From contig JAAWLQ010000002.1 in assembly GCA_022797995.1 (NCBI GenBank), forward strand, positions 1-45,798: a stretch of 45,798 bases of DNA, given 5' to 3'. Shown in pieces: positions 1 to 11,061 of this stretch (its first letter is position 1; every line of letters starts with the position of its first letter). The translations under genes were made by a program, and so were the position numbers. The stretch is from Lachnospiraceae bacterium (GTDB taxonomy: Bacteria > Bacillota > Clostridia > Lachnospirales > Lachnospiraceae). The notes under the pieces are model-generated. The model was not told the DNA's origin and made no database searches. It worked only from the letters and a program-made list of their open reading frames with translations.

Positions 1-1
1 C

Positions 2-334
2 CCGGGAGAGGTGAGCCGGATTTACCTGAATTTCTCCGATCCGTGGCCGAAGGACAGGCATGCAAAGCGCAGACTGCCCTCGCGGGAATTCCTGGCCAGA
101 TATGATGTGATTTTGGAGAAAGGCGGATGGCTGGAGTTCAAGACAGACAACCGGGAGCTGTTCGATTTTGCCGTGGAAGAACTGGAGCCGGCGGGCTGGC
201 ATGCAAGTGTGCTCACCTATGATCTTCACCATGACGAAGCTCTGATGCAGGGTAATGTAATGACAGAGTACGAAGAGAAATTCTCGAGCCTGGGAAATCC
301 TATCTGCAAGTATATTATTGCAAGAGACAGATAG
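2..334 (+). CDS. trmB: tRNA (guanine-N7)-methyltransferase, C-terminal part (5' end outside window)
   Basis: Open frame from base 2; PGEVSRIYLNFSDPWPKDRHAKRRL is the TrmB motif. Confidence 0.92.
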   Translation, partial: PGEVSRIYLNFSDPWPKDRHAKRRLPSREFLARYDVILEKGGWLEFKTDNRELFDFAVEELEPAGWHASVLTYDLHHDEALMQGNVMTEYEEKFSSLGNPICKYIIARDR

Positions 335-474
335 CTGCTGTCTCGGATTTTGATACAAAATAAGCATCAAAATCTCTCGCGGGATAAGGAATGTGAATAG
401 TAACTAGCTGGTGACAGCTCAGGGTGCGTCTGAGCTGTTAAGACAATGAAGCAACTATATGGAGGTAAAAACTT

Positions 475-795
475 ATGGAATACAGATTTACAGAGGACAA
501 TTTTGAAGCGGAAGTACTGCAGGCTGCCACCCCCGTGCTGGTGGACTTTTATGCGGACTGGTGTAATCCCTGTCGGATGATGGGACCGGTGGTGGAGAAA
601 ATTGCGGAAGAGTATGAAGGCAGAGTGAAAGTCGGAAAGTGTAATATTGACGAGAACATGACGCTGGCGGCGCGCTACCGCATTTCCAGCATTCCGGCTT
701 TTGTGATGTTCAAAAACGGCAGCCCGGCGGCCACTTACGTGGGATCTATGCCTGCGGCGGAATTAAAGGAAAAGGTTGAGCAGGCATTGAAGTGA
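475..795 (+). CDS. trxA: thioredoxin
   Basis: VLVDFYADWCNPCRMMGPVVEKIAEEY and cis-Pro region SSIPAFVMFKNG; RBS ggagg upstream. Confidence 0.93.
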   Translation: MEYRFTEDNFEAEVLQAATPVLVDFYADWCNPCRMMGPVVEKIAEEYEGRVKVGKCNIDENMTLAARYRISSIPAFVMFKNGSPAATYVGSMPAAELKEKVEQALK

Positions 796-796
796 G

Positions 797-1672
797 ATGA
801 AAAAAGAAACTGTTGTGTACGAGGGAAAGAGATTGTTGATCTGTGTGCTGGGGGCGTTTCTCTACGCCGCCGGCACCAATCTTTTTGTGGTTCCGGCCGG
901 GCTGTATACGGGCGGACTGATGGGCTTCTGTCAGGTGATCAGAACGGTGCTTGCAAGATATTTTCATCTGAATTTCACCAATTTTGACATTGCCGGTATC
1001 ATTTATTACCTGATCAATATTCCCATTTTTGTGGTGGCTTTTAAGCGGATGGGGAGAATGTTTTTCGCGAAGACACTGTTTACCGTTACGGTGATGACCA
1101 TCTTCCTCTCCCTGATTCCCACAAGGATGATTGTGAAGGATACCATGGCCGCCTGTATGGTAGGCGGAATCATAACCGGCGCAGGAATCGGTCTGACCCT
1201 GAGAATGGCCTCTTCCGGAGGCGGAATGGACGTGGTGGGCGTGCTGCTGATCCGGTGGAAGAGAGATTTCAGCGTGGGTAAGGCGAATCTCTTCGTCAAC
1301 CTGGCGCTGTATGCAATCTGCCTTTTCATGTTCGATGTGGAAATCGTGGTATACTCGGTTATTTATGCCGCGGTGCATTCCGTGGCCATGGATAAGGTGC
1401 ATACCCAGAATATCAACGTGGAGGCGAAGATCATCACAAAGGCGGATACCGCCGCGCTGGAGAAGGTGATTTTCGAGGAAATCTACAGGGGAATCACAAA
1501 ATGGTCCACCATGGGCGCATACACTCATGAGGATTCCCATATGCTGTATATTACATTGTCCAAATATGAGGTGAGCCGTCTGAAAGCGGCGGTGCACCGG
1601 TTCGATCCCAACGCGTTTATTGTGATAAACGAAGGGGTCAGCGTGGACGGAAATTTCGTGAAAAAGCTGTAA
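797..1672 (+). CDS. YitT family membrane protein (DUF161 plus DUF2179 C-terminal domain)
   Basis: Multiple hydrophobic helices, GLYTGGLMGFCQ and C-terminal THEDSHMLYITLSKYEVSRLK typical of YitT proteins. Confidence 0.85.
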   Translation: MKKETVVYEGKRLLICVLGAFLYAAGTNLFVVPAGLYTGGLMGFCQVIRTVLARYFHLNFTNFDIAGIIYYLINIPIFVVAFKRMGRMFFAKTLFTVTVMTIFLSLIPTRMIVKDTMAACMVGGIITGAGIGLTLRMASSGGGMDVVGVLLIRWKRDFSVGKANLFVNLALYAICLFMFDVEIVVYSVIYAAVHSVAMDKVHTQNINVEAKIITKADTAALEKVIFEEIYRGITKWSTMGAYTHEDSHMLYITLSKYEVSRLKAAVHRFDPNAFIVINEGVSVDGNFVKKL

Positions 1673-1673
1673 G

Positions 1674-1701
1674 AAAACCCCGGTGGGAGCCGGGGTTTGT
1701 T
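1674..1701. terminator. Intrinsic terminator, possibly bidirectional
   Basis: AAACCCCGG-tgggag-CCGGGGTTT between convergent genes. Confidence 0.75.
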
Positions 1702-1708
1702 ATTCATG

Positions 1709-1743
1709 ACAATAGAAGCCTCGCGAAGCGTGGATTCTATTGT
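1709..1743. repeat. Palindromic hairpin with CGCGAAGCG core (copy 1)
   Basis: ACAATAGAAgCCtCGCGAAGCGtGGaTTCTATTGT. Confidence 0.65.
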
Positions 1744-1745
1744 TG

Positions 1746-3221
1746 TCAATATTTCTTCCTGCCGGTCTGAACAGGTTCGCTGGTCAGGTCCATTCCCAGT
1801 CGCTTGTATATCTTGATGTCCACCTCGGACAGCATAACCGATGTGTGAACCTGACAGCCCTTCAGATTTGGCAGCTGTTCCAGAGCCCGGCGGGCGTTAT
1901 CATCGTGACATGCGGCAAGAGCCAGGGCGATGAGAACTTCGTCCGTGTGGAGACGGGGATTGCGGCCGCCCAGGTAGCGCACCTTCAGGTCCTGAATGGG
2001 CTCGATGGCTTCCGGCTTGATAAGCTTGGTGTCGTGATCCACACCTGCCAGATATTTCAGGGCATTCAGCAGCAATGCCGCGGAAGCACCCAGGAAGTCC
2101 GATGTTTTGGAGGTGATGATATGGCCGTCCGCCAGTTCGATGGCGGCGGTGGGGACCCCCAGGGCTTCGGCGCGCTCTATGGCCGCAGTAGTGACATGCC
2201 TGTCAGCTGTGGTTATCTTGGCCTGTTTCATCAGAAGTTCAATTTTATATACCTCCGTTTCAGGAGAGGCTTCCCGCACCACTTTGTTCAATGCAGTATA
2301 ATAACGGCGAATAATTTCCATTTTGGAAGCTTCACAGCAGGCTTCGTCGTCAATGATACAGTTCCCGGCCATGTTGACACCCATGTCAGTAGGAGATTTG
2401 TAGGGGTTAGCGCCGTAAATGCCTTCAAATATGGCATTCAGTACTGGGAAAATCTCAATGTCCCGATTATAATTGACGGTAGTCTTTCCATAGGCTTCCA
2501 GGTGGAAGGGGTCAATCATATTCACATCGTTTAAATCTGCGGTGGCGGCTTCGTACGCCAGGTTAATCGGGTGCTTAAGTGGTATATTCCAGATGGGGAA
2601 AGTCTCAAATTTGGCATAGCCGGCCTTGATTCCCCTCAGGTTGTCATGGTAGAGCTGGGAAAGGCAGGTGGCCATTTTGCCACTTCCCGGACCAGGAGCC
2701 GTAACGACCACCAGAGGCCTGGTGGTTTCTATGTAATCGTTTTTTCCATAGCCGTTTTCACTGACGATCAGAGGCACATTGGCGGGATAGCCCTCGATTG
2801 TATAGTGCAGATAGACCTTTATATTCTTTTTTTCCAGCTTCGTCTTAAACTGCTCCGCGCTGTGCTGGCCGGAATAGTGAGTGATGACCACGCTGCCCAC
2901 ATACAGGCCTCTGTTCTGGAACTCATCCCGCAGACGCAGCACATCCACATCGTAAGTGATACCCAGATCGCCGCGGATTTTATTTTTCTCAATATCGGCG
3001 GCACTGATGACGATGACAATCTCGGCACAGTCTGAAAGCTGCATCAGCATCTGCAGCTTAGCGTCAGGCGCAAAGCCGGGCAGAACTCTGGATGCATGAT
3101 AATCGTCAAAAAGCTTTCCTCCGAATTCCAGATAAAGCTTGTCCCCAAACTGAACAATACGTTCCTTGATGTGTTCCGACTGCATTTTCAGATACTTGTT
3201 ATTGTCAAATCCGATTTTCAT
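1746..3221 (-). CDS. DUF1846 domain-containing protein
   Basis: MKIGFDNNKYLKMQSEHIKERIVQFGDKLYLEFGGKLFDDYHASRVLPGF matches the DUF1846 family. Confidence 0.88.
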   Translation of the reverse strand: MKIGFDNNKYLKMQSEHIKERIVQFGDKLYLEFGGKLFDDYHASRVLPGFAPDAKLQMLMQLSDCAEIVIVISAADIEKNKIRGDLGITYDVDVLRLRDEFQNRGLYVGSVVITHYSGQHSAEQFKTKLEKKNIKVYLHYTIEGYPANVPLIVSENGYGKNDYIETTRPLVVVTAPGPGSGKMATCLSQLYHDNLRGIKAGYAKFETFPIWNIPLKHPINLAYEAATADLNDVNMIDPFHLEAYGKTTVNYNRDIEIFPVLNAIFEGIYGANPYKSPTDMGVNMAGNCIIDDEACCEASKMEIIRRYYTALNKVVREASPETEVYKIELLMKQAKITTADRHVTTAAIERAEALGVPTAAIELADGHIITSKTSDFLGASAALLLNALKYLAGVDHDTKLIKPEAIEPIQDLKVRYLGGRNPRLHTDEVLIALALAACHDDNARRALEQLPNLKGCQVHTSVMLSEVDIKIYKRLGMDLTSEPVQTGRKKY

Positions 3222-3284
3222 TGTCATCCTCGATTCTGTGATTTGGTGGCAACGGTGTGGTGCCCTGCCCTGAATAGCCCTTTG

Positions 3285-3315
3285 ATTATAGGGTTCGCGA
3301 AGCGGTTCCTATAAT
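3285..3315. repeat. Palindromic hairpin with CGCGAAGCG core (copy 2)
   Basis: ATTATAGGgttCGCGAAGCGgttCCTATAAT. Confidence 0.65.
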
Positions 3316-3502
3316 AAAGACATTTTACCACAGTTTTATTGACATTGGAATGGTAAAAAGTTTAGAAATCTTTAAGAGTTAATTTGTTTTTTTCACATTT
3401 ATGCTATTGATTTATCAATGGGTACTCTCTATAATAAAATGGATTTATTGACTTTTAAGCTCAGAGGGTTGAGATAAAGGCAAAAACGGAAACGGAGTTA
3501 CT

Positions 3503-5923
3503 ATGGATAATCAAATGAATCAGTATGATAACGGAGGAGGATACAACAACGGCGGCCGGGGCAATATGCCAGGCAACAACGGCGGCAATGGAAATCAACC
3601 TCCCAGAAAACCGAATATCATGATGGTACTGCTGGCAGGACTGAGTACGGTGCTGCTGGTTTTCATGCTTTGGAATCTGCTGTTCGGTACTTCCGGCAAT
3701 ACGCAGGAAGTCAGCTACACAAAGTTCCTGGAGTATATCAACGCGGACGAGGTTGAGGCGGTGGAAGTCCAGAGTACGGGACAGATACTGTTTACTCTGA
3801 AAAAGGAAGTAGCCTCGGAGGACACGCCCACGATTCCGCAGGGATACGGAGCTTTTTACGGAAATGTAAAAGTGACCTACTCCACAATCATCATGGAGGA
3901 TCTGGATACGCTCACTTCCCGGCTGGAGAAGCACGGGATAGACGGTACCCGGATTCTCAGCGACAATTCGGGCCGTATCCTGGATATTTTCCTGTATGTG
4001 GTGCTTCCGGTCCTGCTTATGTGGATATTGCTGGGAGTGGTGTTCCGGAAAATGAGCGGCTCCGGCGGTCCCATGGGCGTGGGTAAAAGCAACGCAAAGG
4101 TCTATGTGCAGAAGGAGACGGGCGTAACCTTCAAGGATGTGGCCGGGGAGGACGAGGCGAAAGAGTCTCTGGTGGAAGTGGTAGATTTCCTGCACAATCC
4201 CGGGAAATATTCCAAAATCGGTGCAAGGCTGCCGAAGGGCGCTCTGCTGGTAGGCCCTCCCGGAACCGGTAAGACGCTGCTGGCCAAAGCGGTGGCCGGA
4301 GAGGCCCATGTCCCTTTTTTCTCTCTGACAGGATCCGACTTTATCGAATTGTATGTAGGCGTGGGCGCCAGCCGTGTGCGTGACCTGTTCAAGGAGGCCA
4401 CGAAGAACGCCCCCTGTATCATCTTTATCGACGAGATTGATGCCATCGGCCGCAGCCGTGATTCCAAGTACGGCGGGGGGAACGAGGAGCGGGAACAGAC
4501 GCTGAATCAGCTTCTCTCGGAGATGGACGGTTTCGACAGCTCGAAGGGTATCCTGATTCTGGGGGCCACCAACCGGCCTGAGATTCTGGATAAGGCGCTT
4601 CTGCGGCCCGGGCGTTTCGACAGACGGATTATCGTGGATAAGCCGGACCTGAGAGGGCGTGTGGAGATCTTGAAGGTACATGCAAAGGATGTGAAGATGG
4701 ATGAAACCGTGGACCTGGATGCCATTGCTCTGGCAACCAGCGGCGCGGTGGGTTCCGATCTGGCGAATATGATCAACGAGGCGGCTATCAATGCCGTGAA
4801 GGAAGGCAGAGACTATGTCTGCCAGAAGGATTTGTTCAATTCCGTGGAAGTGGTGCTGGTAGGTAAGGAGAAGAAGGACCGCATTATGAGCAAGGAGGAG
4901 CGAAGGATTGTCTCCTATCATGAAGTGGGCCACGCGCTGATCAGCGCCCTGCAGAAGAATTCCGAGCCGGTGCAGAAGATCACCATTGTTCCCCGTACCA
5001 TGGGAGCCCTGGGCTATGTCATGCATGTGCCGGAGGAGGAGAAATACCTGAACACCGAGGCGGAGCTGAGAGATATGCTGGTGAGCCTGGTGGGTGGCCG
5101 TGCGGCGGAGGAAATTGTGTTTGAGACTGTGACCACAGGGGCGGCCAATGATATTGAGAAAGCCACCGATATCGCCCGCAACATGGTGACCCGTTACGGA
5201 ATGAGCAAGAAGTTCGGCCTGATGGGACTGGCCACCGTTGAGAGCCAGTATCTGGAGGGCAGAACGGCGCTGAACTGCAGTGACTCCACGGCGGCGGAGA
5301 TTGACGCCGAGGTGGTGGAGATTCTGAAGGAAAGCTATGAGAAAGCGCTGGATCTGCTGCGGGACAACAGGGACGTGATGGATAAGCTGGCGGAATTCCT
5401 GATTGAGAAGGAGACCATAACCGGCAAGGAGTTCATGGAGATCTTCCGCAGGGAAAAAGGCCTGCCTGAGCCGGAGGAGAAGAAAGAGGATACTCCCGAG
5501 GAGCTGTCTGCAAGGGAGGCAGAGAAGGTAGAGGAAAAGAAGGAAGAGGCAAAGAAGGAAGAGGCAAAGGAACAAACCTCTCAGGAGCCCGGGCATTATC
5601 AGTTTTCCTGGGAACAGGCTCTGGAGAAGGAGAAGGCGGCGGGCCGGGGAGATTCCGGGAAGCCGCAGACTGACGGGGAGCAGGAAAACGCTTCGGAAGA
5701 AAGCGAGCTCCAGAAGGCCGAGAGTACCGCAGCACCGGGAGACGGACCGGAGCACAGTGAAAAAGCGGAAAGCGGGTCAGAAGCGGAACCGGAGTCTGGG
5801 GAAGCGCGGGAGAGGAAAGCGGAAGCGGAAGAGAAACCGGAGCCCGAAGACAATCCGGAGCCGGCGGGCCTGCAGGAGAAGGAACATCCGGTGGGCAGAT
5901 TTTCCAACGGCAGAATAGATTGA
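3503..5923 (+). CDS. ftsH: ATP-dependent zinc metalloprotease FtsH with long acidic C-terminal tail
   Basis: Walker A GPPGTGKT, Walker [12 protein letters not shown], zinc motif HEVGH, N-terminal TM segments. Confidence 0.96.
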   Translation: MDNQMNQYDNGGGYNNGGRGNMPGNNGGNGNQPPRKPNIMMVLLAGLSTVLLVFMLWNLLFGTSGNTQEVSYTKFLEYINADEVEAVEVQSTGQILFTLKKEVASEDTPTIPQGYGAFYGNVKVTYSTIIMEDLDTLTSRLEKHGIDGTRILSDNSGRILDIFLYVVLPVLLMWILLGVVFRKMSGSGGPMGVGKSNAKVYVQKETGVTFKDVAGEDEAKESLVEVVDFLHNPGKYSKIGARLPKGALLVGPPGTGKTLLAKAVAGEAHVPFFSLTGSDFIELYVGVGASRVRDLFKEATKNAPCIIFIDEIDAIGRSRDSKYGGGNEEREQTLNQLLSEMDGFDSSKGILILGATNRPEILDKALLRPGRFDRRIIVDKPDLRGRVEILKVHAKDVKMDETVDLDAIALATSGAVGSDLANMINEAAINAVKEGRDYVCQKDLFNSVEVVLVGKEKKDRIMSKEERRIVSYHEVGHALISALQKNSEPVQKITIVPRTMGALGYVMHVPEEEKYLNTEAELRDMLVSLVGGRAAEEIVFETVTTGAANDIEKATDIARNMVTRYGMSKKFGLMGLATVESQYLEGRTALNCSDSTAAEIDAEVVEILKESYEKALDLLRDNRDVMDKLAEFLIEKETITGKEFMEIFRREKGLPEPEEKKEDTPEELSAREAEKVEEKKEEAKKEEAKEQTSQEPGHYQFSWEQALEKEKAAGRGDSGKPQTDGEQENASEESELQKAESTAAPGDGPEHSEKAESGSEAEPESGEARERKAEAEEKPEPEDNPEPAGLQEKEHPVGRFSNGRID

Positions 5924-5964
5924 CGGCAGGCAGCACATGCTAAAACAGAGGATACTGTTAATGT

Positions 5965-5996
5965 GAGGGGGGAGATTTTATCTCCCCTCTCGATTT
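5965..5996 (+). terminator. Hairpin downstream of ftsH, probable terminator
   Basis: gaggggggagaTTTTAtctcccctc followed by a modest T-rich tail. Confidence 0.55.
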
Positions 5997-6222
5997 ATAG
6001 TACGAATATCGTAGATTATTCAGAATGGTTGATTTTGCTTTGATATGCAAAAGAGAGTTTATGAAGGAGCCGGCGTGTAAGTTCTGGCGCCAGGAGCCGG
6101 TGTGGAGTGGCTGCAGTTCATGGATACAGGAAGGGATGATAAAAGATAAAAATTCGAGTAGGTGGTTGTTGAGTTCGGAGATTCGTGATAAACTAATCGT
6201 CAGGAATACAGGAAAAGGAGAC

Positions 6223-6432
6223 ATGACACAAGTTATGCAGGAATCAGTCAAGATGCTGGAAATGTTGCCAGAAAGTGAACAGGAGCTTGCAAATCAGCTT
6301 ATCAAGCGCATAGTGCTTGCTTGGGACCCGGATTATACAAAATTGACACCGGATGAGAAAAAGTGGTTGGAAGAAGCAGAACAGAGGATAGATAGTGGGG
6401 ACTATGTGAGAGAAGATGATGTTGATTGGTAA
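6223..6432 (+). CDS. Small acidic protein resembling type II antitoxin / addiction-module components (orphan)
   Basis: ATG preceded by ggaaaaggag; [56 protein letters not shown]... Confidence 0.5.
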   Translation: MTQVMQESVKMLEMLPESEQELANQLIKRIVLAWDPDYTKLTPDEKKWLEEAEQRIDSGDYVREDDVDW

Positions 6433-6583
6433 AAATAAGGCGGATGCGGGCTTAAAAGAGCAGAATCCGATGCCGGTTGTGGCATGGGAATTTGCTTGCA
6501 GGATGAGCATGCCCGTTTCCTGCAATGATAGTTCATACAGGCTTATGAATCAAGCCGGAAGGAGGAACTGCAGAACTGTAAAG

Positions 6584-7654
6584 ATGATAAAACATATCAG
6601 AATGTGTACCATGGCATTTGGACTGGGTCTGATACTATTGATGAGCGGCTGTGGAAAAGCAGAGGAGGAGTCCAGGTCTATGGTGAGTCTGGATGACATG
6701 GCGGTAGAACTGGACACACAGGAGCAGGACGGCGCCGGGGAATCCGGGAAAGAGTCCTCTGCCGCAGAGGAGTCAGGAAATAATGAGCTTTCGACGGCGT
6801 CAGGAGATTCGACGTCAGGGAACAATGAGTCTTCAGCGGCGCAGGAGAGTGGTGGGTCGGTGTCAGAGGATTTGCAATCCCCGGTACCCGGAGGCGAGAC
6901 AGGAGTGGAAAGTGGGGCCTCATCTGCTTCACAGCCGCAGACTGTAGTGTCACCGGAATCCGGCTCTCAATCCCAGACACCGGACGATTCCACAGCGCCT
7001 GCTGCCCAGGAGAACGGCTATCTGGTCGTCATCGACGCCGGACATCAGCAGAAGGGGAACAGCGAGAAGGAGCCCATCGGCCCAGGGGCAAGCGAGATGA
7101 AGGCGAAGGTGGCCGGCGGGACTTCCGGAGCCACCAGCGGCTTAAAAGAATACGAGCTGACCCTGATGGTGGCGGAGAAGCTGGAGGACGAGCTGACCAG
7201 CCGGGGTTATCAGGTGATTATGGTCCGGACTACCCATGATGTGAACATGAGCAACAGCGAGCGGGCCCAGGTGGCCAATGACGCGGAGGCGGATGCTTTT
7301 ATCCGCGTGCATGCCAACGGTTCGGAGAACACATCCGTGAACGGTGCAATGACCATCTGCCAGACGGCCTCCAATCCATACAACAGCACCTTCTATCAGC
7401 AGAGCAGAGACTTGTCGGATGCTGTGCTGGATGAGCTGGTGGCGGCTACAGGCTGTAAGAAGCAGTACGTCTGGGAGACGGACACCATGAGCGGCATCAA
7501 CTGGTGCATGGTTCCTGTGACCATTGTGGAGATGGGCTATATGACCAATCCGGAAGAGGATACGCTGATGGCCACGGACGAATATCAGGAGAAAATTGCG
7601 GACGGAATTGCCAATGGCATTGACAAATTCCTGAGCCAGGCCGATGAACAGTAA
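6584..7654 (+). CDS. N-acetylmuramoyl-L-alanine amidase (Amidase_3), lipoprotein
   Basis: Lipobox LLMSGCGK, Ser/Gly/Glu-rich linker, [10 protein letters not shown]...[26 protein letters not shown]...HANG; start trimmed from ORF 6416 to the ATG after ggaagGAGG. Confidence 0.85.
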   Translation: MIKHIRMCTMAFGLGLILLMSGCGKAEEESRSMVSLDDMAVELDTQEQDGAGESGKESSAAEESGNNELSTASGDSTSGNNESSAAQESGGSVSEDLQSPVPGGETGVESGASSASQPQTVVSPESGSQSQTPDDSTAPAAQENGYLVVIDAGHQQKGNSEKEPIGPGASEMKAKVAGGTSGATSGLKEYELTLMVAEKLEDELTSRGYQVIMVRTTHDVNMSNSERAQVANDAEADAFIRVHANGSENTSVNGAMTICQTASNPYNSTFYQQSRDLSDAVLDELVAATGCKKQYVWETDTMSGINWCMVPVTIVEMGYMTNPEEDTLMATDEYQEKIADGIANGIDKFLSQADEQ

Positions 7655-7747
7655 AGGAAATACCTCCGGCGAGGAGGGCCATTGGAACCATTGGCTGCAG
7701 AAAAGGAAAAGCAACAGAGATTTAAGCGGGAAAATGGGGATTATGCC

Positions 7748-9622
7748 ATGTTTAACTTTGAAGAGGAACTGAAAAAGCTTCCCAAAGAGCCGGGAGTCTA
7801 TATTATGCGAGATGACAGGAATGTCATTTTGTATGTGGGTAAGGCGATCAACCTTCACAACCGCGTACGCTCCTATTTTCGGGAAAATATCGGCAGAGGT
7901 CCCATGATTGATAAAATGGTGTCTCTGATTGCCCGGTTTGAATATATCGTCACAGACTCGGAGCTGGAGGCCCTGGTGCTGGAGAATAACCTGATTAAGG
8001 AGAATTCTCCCAAGTATAATACTCTGCTGAAGGACGACAAGACCTATCCTTATATTAAGGTGACAGTGGGGGAAGAGTACCCCAGGATTCTGTTCTCCCG
8101 GGTGATGAAAAAGGATAAATCCAAATATTTCGGGCCCTACACCAGCGCGGCGTCCGTGAAGGACACCATCGATCTGCTGAACAAGCTCTATCATCTGCGC
8201 ACCTGCAACCGCAGTCTGCCTAAGGATATCGGGGTGGAGCGGCCCTGCCTGAACTATCACATCAAGCAGTGTCTTGCCCCCTGTCAGGGTTATATTGACA
8301 GAGAACAGTACAGAGAGCAGGTAAATCAGGCGCTGGAATTTTTGAACGGAAACTACAACCTGATTCTGAAGGATCTGGAGGCCAAAATGCAGGCGGCCGC
8401 GGAGGAGCTGGACTTCGAGGCGGCAGCGGGCTACAGAGATCTCTACAACAGCGTGAAACAGGTGGCCCAGAAGCAGAAGATTACGGACAGCGTCGGCGAG
8501 GATAAGGATATCATCGCCCTGTACCAGGATGACAGGGAAGCGGTGGTTCAGGTCTTCTTTGTCCGGGACGGCAAGCTCATCGGGCGGGACCATTATTATA
8601 TGACAAATGTGTCACCTGACAGCAAACCGGAAATTTTGGAGAATTTCGTGAAGCAGTTCTATGCCGGCACTCCTTTTATCCCCAGAGAGCTGATGTTACA
8701 ATATGAGATCGGGGACCATGAGCTCATTGAGAAATGGCTGACCGGGCGGAAAGGCGGGAGAGTCTACATCCGGGTGCCGAAAATCGGCTCCAAGGAGAAG
8801 CTGGTGGAGCTGGCGGCCCAGAACGCGAAGCACATCCTGGAGCAGGACAGGGAGCGGCTGAAACGGGAAGAAGGACGGACCATAGGTGCGGTAAAGGAGA
8901 TCGGGGCCCTTCTGGGCCTGGAACATATCGACCGGATGGAGGCTTTCGATATCTCCAATATCAATGGCTTTGAGAATGTGGGCTCCATGATTGTATTTGA
9001 GAAAGGGAAGCCCAAGACCAGCGATTACCGGAAATTCCGGATTAAGACCGTGTCCGGCCCTGACGATTACGCCTGTATGCGGGAGGTGCTGACCAGACGG
9101 TTCCGACATGGACTGGAGGAAGGCAGGGAGCTGGAGGAAAAGGAGCTGGAGAAGGAATATGGCAGCTTCACCAGATTCCCGGACCTGCTGATGATGGACG
9201 GCGGAAGAGGGCAGGTGAATATCGCCCTGTCTGTGCTGGAAGAGCTGAAAATAGCCATTCCGGTCTGCGGTATGGTGAAGGATGACAATCACCGCACCAG
9301 AGGGCTTTATTTTAACAATGTGGAACTGCCCATTGACACCCATTCCGAAGGTTTTAAGCTGATTACCAGAGTGCAGGACGAGGCCCACCGCTTTGCCATC
9401 GAGTATCACCGTTCTCTGCGCAGCAAGGCCCAGGTGAAATCCGTGCTGGATGATATCCCCGGGGTGGGACCGGCCAGGAGAAAGGCGCTGATGCGGCATT
9501 TCAAGTCCATCGAAGAGATTAAGACGGCGGATGTGGAGACTTTGGCGGCACTGCCGGAAATCAACCGTCGGGCGGCGGAGGAAATATTTGGATTTTTCCA
9601 TAAGGTACAGGAGAAAGCGTAA
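7748..9622 (+). CDS. uvrC: Excinuclease ABC subunit C
   Basis: [34 protein letters not shown] (GIY-YIG) and C-terminal helix-hairpin-helix [18 protein letters not shown]. Confidence 0.95.
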   Translation: MFNFEEELKKLPKEPGVYIMRDDRNVILYVGKAINLHNRVRSYFRENIGRGPMIDKMVSLIARFEYIVTDSELEALVLENNLIKENSPKYNTLLKDDKTYPYIKVTVGEEYPRILFSRVMKKDKSKYFGPYTSAASVKDTIDLLNKLYHLRTCNRSLPKDIGVERPCLNYHIKQCLAPCQGYIDREQYREQVNQALEFLNGNYNLILKDLEAKMQAAAEELDFEAAAGYRDLYNSVKQVAQKQKITDSVGEDKDIIALYQDDREAVVQVFFVRDGKLIGRDHYYMTNVSPDSKPEILENFVKQFYAGTPFIPRELMLQYEIGDHELIEKWLTGRKGGRVYIRVPKIGSKEKLVELAAQNAKHILEQDRERLKREEGRTIGAVKEIGALLGLEHIDRMEAFDISNINGFENVGSMIVFEKGKPKTSDYRKFRIKTVSGPDDYACMREVLTRRFRHGLEEGRELEEKELEKEYGSFTRFPDLLMMDGGRGQVNIALSVLEELKIAIPVCGMVKDDNHRTRGLYFNNVELPIDTHSEGFKLITRVQDEAHRFAIEYHRSLRSKAQVKSVLDDIPGVGPARRKALMRHFKSIEEIKTADVETLAALPEINRRAAEEIFGFFHKVQEKA

Positions 9623-9650
9623 ACGCTTAAATTAATACTGTTTTTAAACT

Positions 9651-9690
9651 GCGAACGACACTGGTTGGGAGAAACGCCGTTCGCTTTTTT
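9651..9690 (+). terminator. Intrinsic terminator after uvrC
   Basis: GCGAACG...CGTTCGC followed by TTTTTT. Confidence 0.75.
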
Positions 9691-9955
9691 AAAATACAAT
9701 TTGCACGTAACAGTTCAGCTTTTCCTGCTATGCAATTTCGCGAGACATTTACATATTTCAGGACATATTTCAAGCTGAAAAATCTTTTGTCTTATTACTT
9801 CACTTTATAAATATTATGTGTTACAATATCCGCAAAGACCAGAGTCGGGTGACTCCTGTTTCCGGGAGTCCGGGCTTCTGTCCGGGGAAATGCATACAGG
9901 ACAGGAGCAATGTTTAAACGAAAGCAACGGCTGTGAAGACCATAAGGAGTGTAAA

Positions 9956-10900
9956 ATGGAAAGTGTCAGACTGACCCGTTTAATTGAGAAGATGAAGCTG
10001 GAGAACCTTACGCCGGAGATTGATGTGACGGATATCCGCATCACGCAGCCGGATATCAACCGTCCTGCCCTGCAGCTGACAGGATATTTTGAGCATTTCG
10101 ACGCCACCAGACTTCAGATTGTGGGATTCGTGGAATATACTTATATGGAAGGTCTGTCCGACGAGAGAAAACGGGAAGTCTATGACGAATTCATGAGCTA
10201 TGATGTGGTGGCGGTGGTGTTCTGCCGGGAGCTGAAGCCGGACCCCATTTTCATGGCGGCGGCTCTGGCCCACAGGATTCCGCTTCTCTCCACCAGCAAA
10301 TCCACGTCCGCTTTCATGGCCGAGGCCATCAGGTGGCTGAACGTGAAGCTTGCCCCCTGCATCTCCGTACATGGCGTGCTGGTGGATGTATACGGCGAGG
10401 GGGTGCTGATTACGGGCGAGAGCGGTATCGGGAAGTCCGAAGCCGCGCTGGAACTGATACGCCGGGGGCATCGTCTTGTGACGGACGATGTGGTGGAGAT
10501 CAGAAAGGTCAGCGACGACACGCTGGTAGGTTCGGCGCCCGATATGCTGAAGCACCTGATTGAGCTCCGGGGAATCGGCGTGGTGGATGTGAAGGCGCTG
10601 TTCGGTACCTCTTCCGTTATGGATACACAGAATATCGACCTTGTAATCCGGCTGGAGGACTGGGACAGAGATAAAGAGTACGACAGACTGGGACTGGAAG
10701 AGAATTATACGGAGTATATGGGAAATAAAATTGTCTGCTACAATATTCCCATTCGACCGGGCAGGAACCTGGCGGTGATCTGCGAGTCTGCGGCCGTAAA
10801 TCACAGACAGAAGAAAATGGGATATAACGCGGCCCAGGAGCTCTATACCCGTGTGCAGAATTCCTTCGCCAGAAAACGTGAAGAAGAATGGGGAGATTGA
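9956..10900 (+). CDS. hprK: HPr(Ser) kinase/phosphorylase
   Basis: P-loop GVLITGESGIGKSEAALELIRRGHRLVTDDVVEI; start trimmed to ATG after aaggag. Confidence 0.96.
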   Translation: MESVRLTRLIEKMKLENLTPEIDVTDIRITQPDINRPALQLTGYFEHFDATRLQIVGFVEYTYMEGLSDERKREVYDEFMSYDVVAVVFCRELKPDPIFMAAALAHRIPLLSTSKSTSAFMAEAIRWLNVKLAPCISVHGVLVDVYGEGVLITGESGIGKSEAALELIRRGHRLVTDDVVEIRKVSDDTLVGSAPDMLKHLIELRGIGVVDVKALFGTSSVMDTQNIDLVIRLEDWDRDKEYDRLGLEENYTEYMGNKIVCYNIPIRPGRNLAVICESAAVNHRQKKMGYNAAQELYTRVQNSFARKREEEWGD

Positions 10901-10916
10901 ACTAAATTAAAAATGA

Positions 10917-11061
10917 GGGAAGGCACTGCTGGTACTCTCGCGGAACTAAAATAAGGAAAAAACAGCGAGAGTACCAGCAGTGCCCGGAGAATTTACGGAC
11001 GAGAAGCGGCCGGGAATTCTCCGAAGGGGAAGGCACTGCTGGTACTCTCGCGGAACTAAAA
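10917..11061. repeat. Structured repeat element A: direct repeats with an intervening inverted copy and inner hairpin
   Basis: 35-nt direct repeats 10917-10951 and 11027-11061; 20-nt inverted copy GCGAGAGTACCAGCAGTGCC at 10965-10984; inner stem CGGAGAATT/AATTCTCCG at 10985-10993 and 11015-11023. Confidence 0.85.

Noticed and set aside
1740-2534. 264-aa plus-strand ORF opposite the DUF1846 gene
   Set aside because: Antisense shadow ORF without recognizable domain or RBS
3461-5755. 764-aa ORF antisense to ftsH
   Set aside because: Low-complexity Leu/His/Arg-rich translation caused by codon bias of the opposite strand; ftsH is unambiguous
6416-6583. Possible toxin partner for the antitoxin-like ORF
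   Set aside because: Only an upstream extension of the amidase frame with no toxin-like pattern
7142-8593. 483-aa minus-strand ORF spanning the amidase and uvrC
   Set aside because: Overlaps two well-supported genes in antisense; translation is typical of shadow ORFs
10917-11061. CRISPR array or simple IS insertion at element A
   Set aside because: Only two direct copies, with an inverted copy between them; no spacers, cas genes or transposase
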